A stretch of 64,000 bases of DNA, taken from contig CAZJRQ010000001.1 of assembly GCA_964548535.1 (NCBI GenBank), positions 1 to 64,000 of the forward strand, read 5' to 3'. The notes beneath the pieces are model-generated. The model was not told the origin of the DNA, did not search any database, and saw only the letters and a list, made by a program, of their open reading frames with translations. Shown here in pieces: positions 63,660 to 64,000 of the stretch. The first letter of the stretch is position 1; every line of letters begins with the position of its first letter. Source of the stretch: CAZJRQ01 sp964548535 (GTDB lineage: Bacteria; Bacillota; Clostridia; Oscillospirales; Ruminococcaceae). Both the position numbers and the translations under genes were made by a program.

Positions 63660-63727
63660 GGGAAGTTGGGCAGATTTCACGCTTAATTTTATTGAATTAT
63701 ACTTGAATTTGGAGTGTGGGAATAAAT
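63660..63727 (+). promoter_or_regulatory. SD-hairpin-AUG element of yaiI (copy D)
   Basis: GGGAAGTTGGG (63660-63670), 4 nt (CAGA), stem TTTCACGC (63675-63682) / GTGTGGGA (63714-63721) with 8 pairs including three G-U and two more inner pairs possible, 6 nt (ATAAAT), then ATG 63728. The same 4/6 spacing as rlmD and dnaB, with a different stem sequence. A GGAG 13 nt before the ATG could also act as a conventional site, so this copy is the least certain. Confidence 0.6.
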
Positions 63728-64000
63728 ATGAAAATTTTAATAGATGCGGACGGTTGTCCAGTAGTTAAAATAACAGTAGCGCAGGCAAAAAAGCATGGTT
63801 TAGAAGCTGTAATTATTGCAGATACAGCACATGAATTTCGTGATGATTATGCTAAAGTTATTATTGTTGACAAAAGTGCAGATAGTGCAGATTTCAGACT
63901 TGCGAATTTAGTACAAGCTGGTGATATAGCCATTACACAAGATTATGGTCTAGCTGCAATGATTCTGGCGAAAAAAGGTATTCCAATTAGGCAGGATGGT
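63728..64000 (+). CDS. yaiI: YaiI/YqxD family protein (DUF188), 3'-partial
   Basis: 91 residues are in the window; the gene runs off the right edge. MKILIDADGCPVVK, AHEF, DYAKVIIVDKSADSADFRLANLVQAGDIAITQDYGLAAMILAKKG match the DUF188/YaiI-YqxD family, a PIN-like fold with conserved aspartates suggestive of nuclease activity; function not established. About 150 codons are expected in full. Confidence 0.9.
   Translation, partial: MKILIDADGCPVVKITVAQAKKHGLEAVIIADTAHEFRDDYAKVIIVDKSADSADFRLANLVQAGDIAITQDYGLAAMILAKKGIPIRQDG

Overview
The window is AT-rich chromosomal DNA from a spore-forming, Gram-positive anaerobe of the Clostridia, most likely Oscillospiraceae/Ruminococcaceae. This is inferred from gene content and order: spoVS, yunB and gerW/ytfJ sporulation genes; ymdB-spoVS, tilS-hpt-ftsH and ywiB-argS neighbourhoods of Firmicutes type; GatCAB; a Cys4-type L28; many lipoboxes; and strong AGGAGG-type ribosome binding sites. 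Most promoters read as TTGACA-17-TATAAT, often with an extended -10 (TGTTATAAT). No rRNA, tRNA or CRISPR was seen.

Layout. Positions 1 to about 4,380 are the right end of an integrative mobilizable element of visibly higher GC: a relaxase cut by the window edge, a ParB-like protein, a small unknown protein and a large serine recombinase. It abuts metA. Next on the minus strand are metA and a GNAT acetyltransferase; the latter has a complete attenuator (27-codon leader ORF plus terminator). A two-gene surface-sugar operon (FAD oxidoreductase, GT-C glycosyltransferase), rlmD, pcrA and a degenerate nucleotidyltransferase/phosphomannomutase fusion follow. From 16,000 to 26,200 a long housekeeping run carries RNase J, gdpP, rplI, dnaB, tilS, hpt and ftsH. 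Then come ymdB-spoVS, purA, a transglutaminase-like lipoprotein, a eukaryotic-type HisA, ddl-murI, ywiB-argS, yunB, ligA, gatCAB and rpmB. From 42,000 to 48,500 there is a run with an M50 protease, scpA, scpB, a DUF2953 protein, gerW, a D-Ala-D-Ala carboxypeptidase and a pseudouridine synthase. At 48,700-51,900 three genes encode a carboxyltransferase, a biotin carrier and an OadA/5S-type decarboxylase, the subunit set of a transcarboxylase. Then follow a gene broken by an in-frame TGA, a DUF4317 gene, citrate synthase, an autoregulated MarR, ybaK, a metNIQ operon extended by a CMD-family protein and an iron alcohol dehydrogenase, capA and the start of a yaiI/yqxD gene.

The most interesting signal is in 5' leaders. 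Three unrelated genes (rlmD, dnaB, yaiI) share the same architecture: a GGRAAGKTGGG Shine-Dalgarno-like block, exactly 4 nt, a hairpin whose stem differs in sequence but still pairs, exactly 6 nt of ATAWAW, then ATG. No good Shine-Dalgarno lies next to rlmD's or dnaB's start codon. If the hairpin folds, the distant block is placed about 10 nt from the start codon. RNase J has a larger version in which the same fold would hide a 9-codon upstream ORF. I do not recognise this as a described RNA family. Other leads are the GNAT attenuator, a cysteine-rich small ORF ahead of metNIQ, the long acidic tail on ScpA and the nucleotidyltransferase/mutase fusion that has lost key residues of both active sites.
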